64,000 bases of DNA, from assembly GCF_000152845.1 (NCBI RefSeq), contig NZ_CH902584.1, positions 856,375 through 920,374 of the forward strand, read 5' to 3'. This stretch comes from Roseovarius sp. 217 (lineage in GTDB: Bacteria > Pseudomonadota > Alphaproteobacteria > Rhodobacterales > Rhodobacteraceae). The position numbers were made by a program, and so were the translations under genes. Below, piece after piece: positions 62,712-64,000 of this stretch; position 1 is the stretch's first letter, and every line of letters begins with the position of its first letter. The notes under the pieces were generated by a model. That model made no database searches, was not told the DNA's origin, and saw only the letters and a program-made list of their open reading frames with translations.

Positions 62712-62910
62712 GGCAAGGTTCCTCGTTTCGGTGCAAAGCGCCGCGAGGATAAATGGGAATGACGTGCCGGCGGACCCAATCAGGGCGTCCATGCGTCAGC
62801 CGCCCCCGCGACTGTAAGCGGCGAGCCCCTGCCAGATGCCACTGAGGTGTAAAACCCTTGGGAAGGCGGCAGACAGGCGACGACCCGCGAGCCAGGAGAC
62901 CAGCCCTGCG
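62712..62910 (+). ncRNA. Cobalamin (adenosylcobalamin-type) riboswitch
   Basis: The leader contains the B12 riboswitch core in order: GGTTCC near the start, GCCGCCCCCGCGACTGTAAG, then GCCACTG, GGGAAGGCGGCAG and the B12-box-like CGACCCGCGAGCCAGGAGAC. Its 3' end lies about 45 nt before cbtB, with the ribosome site AAAGGAG downstream, so B12 would reduce expression of the cobalt uptake genes. Confidence 0.92.
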
Positions 62911-62955
62911 TTTGTTAATCCCGCCTCGGGTGAGAGGTGTAAAGGAGATACCGCT

Positions 62956-63120
62956 ATGACCGCATTGGTTCAAACCGCTGCAAAATCAACTGTCCTGCCG
63001 TTCGTTGCCGCGCTCTTTCTGGGCCTTGGCATCGTAACCGTCGCTGGCCATGTGCAGGCTTCGGCACTGCATGACGCCGCACATGACGTGCGCCACGCGA
63101 CCGGCTTTCCCTGCCACTAA
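62956..63120 (+). CDS. cbtB: Cobalt transporter subunit CbtB
   Basis: The 54-residue product starts at ATG 62956 after AAAGGAG, has one membrane helix (VLPFVAALFLGLGIVTVAGH) and a His-rich C-terminus (ASALHDAAHDVRHATGFPCH). Together with CbtA it forms a proposed cobalt uptake system under B12 riboswitch control. A longer in-frame version would lie within the riboswitch and is rejected. Confidence 0.9.
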   Translation: MTALVQTAAKSTVLPFVAALFLGLGIVTVAGHVQASALHDAAHDVRHATGFPCH

Positions 63121-63123
63121 TCC

Positions 63124-63804
63124 ATGTTTTCAAAAATTGTCACCAGCGCGTTGTTCGCTGGTTTCTGTGCGGGGCTGATTGCCGCCCTGTTGCAGTTGGT
63201 GTTCGTACAGCCTGTACTTTTGCATGCAGAGCTATACGAGGGCGGTGATCTCGTGCATTTCGGGGCGGAGGCGGTTAGCGCTCATCCGGACCTGCCCGGT
63301 CTTGATCCGGTGCGCGATGGGCTGAGCCTGTTGTTCTCGGCGTTGATCTATGTGGGCTATGCGTTGATTCTGGTTGCTGCCATGGGCATGGCCGCTGATC
63401 GAGGACACGCGATCAACGCGCGCAACGGGTTAATCTGGGGCATTGCAGGATTTGTCGCGTTTCAGTTCGCGCCGGCCCTTTCCTTGCCGCCAGAGGTGCC
63501 GGGTGTTGCCGCCGCAGATGTGGCCGAGCGTCAGATCTGGTGGTGGGCAACGGTAGCAGCAACTGCGATTGCGCTCGCGCTCATCGCCTTTGGCCGCAAC
63601 TGGGTCTTGTGGACGGTGGCACTTCTATTGATGCTGACGCCGCACCTCATTGGCGCGCCCCACCCAGATGAGCTATCCGGCCCGGTTCCGCCCGAGATTG
63701 CCGCGCTCTTCGCAGCACGCGCCTTGGGTGTCGGCTTTGCCGCTTGGGCCCTTCTTGGTCTCTTTGCCGGGTATTTCTGGCAGCGTGAGAGCACGGCAAC
63801 CTGA
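63124..63804 (+). CDS. cbtA: Cobalt transporter subunit CbtA
   Basis: This 226-residue membrane protein has about five helices, including ALFAGFCAGLIAALLQLVFV, GLIWGIAGFVAFQFAPALSL and TAIALALIAFGRNWVLWTVA, with a conserved LLMLTPHLIGAPHPDE stretch. It is three bases downstream of cbtB. Supplies cobalt for B12 synthesis in many alphaproteobacteria; the transport mechanism is not proven. Confidence 0.9.
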   Translation: MFSKIVTSALFAGFCAGLIAALLQLVFVQPVLLHAELYEGGDLVHFGAEAVSAHPDLPGLDPVRDGLSLLFSALIYVGYALILVAAMGMAADRGHAINARNGLIWGIAGFVAFQFAPALSLPPEVPGVAAADVAERQIWWWATVAATAIALALIAFGRNWVLWTVALLLMLTPHLIGAPHPDELSGPVPPEIAALFAARALGVGFAAWALLGLFAGYFWQRESTAT

Positions 63805-63814
63805 CAGGTCAACA

Positions 63815-63836
63815 CCCCGGTGCCTAGGTGCCGGGG
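63815..63836 (+). other. Intercistronic hairpin after cbtA
   Basis: CCCCGG (63815-63820) pairs with CCGGGG (63831-63836), and the pairing extends inward with wobble pairs. No T-run follows, so it is more likely an mRNA-stability or attenuation element than a terminator. Confidence 0.4.
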
Positions 63837-63858
63837 CCATCCGACGGGAGACAACATC

Positions 63859-64000
63859 ATGGCCAAACCACTCGCCTTTCTGGGCATCGGCCTCTTTTTC
63901 GGCACGGGGCTGGGGTTTCTGGTCGCCGCCACATCCGGCGTGCAACTTGGCGGACATGATCACGATCATGGCGCGGCCGTGCATGACCATAGCGCCCATG
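63859..64000 (+). CDS. His-rich membrane protein (partial, cut by window end)
   Basis: The visible 47 codons start at ATG 63859 with GGGAG upstream. A hydrophobic helix (AFLGIGLFFGTGLGFLVAAT) is followed by HDHDHGAAVHDHSAH, a metal-binding histidine run. It follows cbtA in the same orientation and probably serves cobalt handling. The rest is outside the window. Confidence 0.75.
   Translation, partial: MAKPLAFLGIGLFFGTGLGFLVAATSGVQLGGHDHDHGAAVHDHSAH

Overview
The window looks like a chromosome segment of an alphaproteobacterium, most likely a Rhodobacterales/Roseobacter-type bacterium. The evidence is the 16S rRNA 5' end at the left edge, the cbtB-cbtA cobalt-transport genes behind a cobalamin riboswitch, and a domain typical of the alphaproteobacterial regulator GcrA. 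No database search was possible. Assignments rest on motifs, gene order and start-site signals read directly from the sequence.

Left core (1-8643). The 5' end of a 16S rRNA gene lies on the minus strand with its leader and promoter. It is followed by a copper-efflux unit (copA, cueR) with a MerR-type 19-bp-spacer promoter, then a minus-strand run (gamma-glutamyltransferase, THUMP-type RNA methyltransferase, 2-hydroxyacid dehydrogenase), a small exported SH3-like protein, and tRNA-Gln(TTG).

Integrated region (8627-47701). The 3' end of tRNA-Gln is repeated at 44275 and 47680, so two elements appear stacked at one tRNA attachment site. The large first element (about 35.6 kb) ends with its own tyrosine integrase and is a defence island. 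(a) Genes 9721-20212: a WYL-type regulator, then a five-gene run with tight overlaps encoding an ankyrin / sigma-70 / GcrA-like fusion, a MORC/GHKL ATPase, a Z1 helicase, a DUF4420 nuclease and an AIPR protein. (b) 20247-24152: an uncharacterised gene, an HNH endonuclease, a cytosine-C5 methyltransferase and a Vsr endonuclease. (c) A RecD/Dda-like helicase with four alternating 15-bp repeats upstream, and several uncharacterised genes. (d) 33733-30497: an overlapping four-gene operon of radical SAM enzyme, DEDDh exonuclease, P-loop kinase-like NTPase and aldo/keto reductase. (e) 34365-39322: a DisA-like diadenylate-cyclase-domain protein and a CBASS locus (Cap15-like effector, DncV-like cyclase, Cap2 E1-E2 protein) with no Cap3 visible. 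(f) A hypothetical gene, an HTH regulator coupled to a 46-aa protein, and the integrase. The second, small element (44292-47680) carries an IS21-family insertion that splits a short ORF.

Right core (47702-64000). After debris (a small zinc-finger protein, an HNH remnant) come two GT2 glycosyltransferases sharing an unusual repeat module, a large MscS-type channel, a flavin monooxygenase with an AcoR-like regulator, SMC, and the B12-riboswitch cbtB-cbtA operon, running into a His-rich membrane protein cut by the window end.

Strongest candidates for something new are the ankyrin-sigma70-GcrA fusion, which could let a defence operon read or redirect host transcription; the radical SAM/exonuclease/kinase/AKR operon; the DisA-like protein beside CBASS; and the alternating repeat array near 25.9-26.1 kb.
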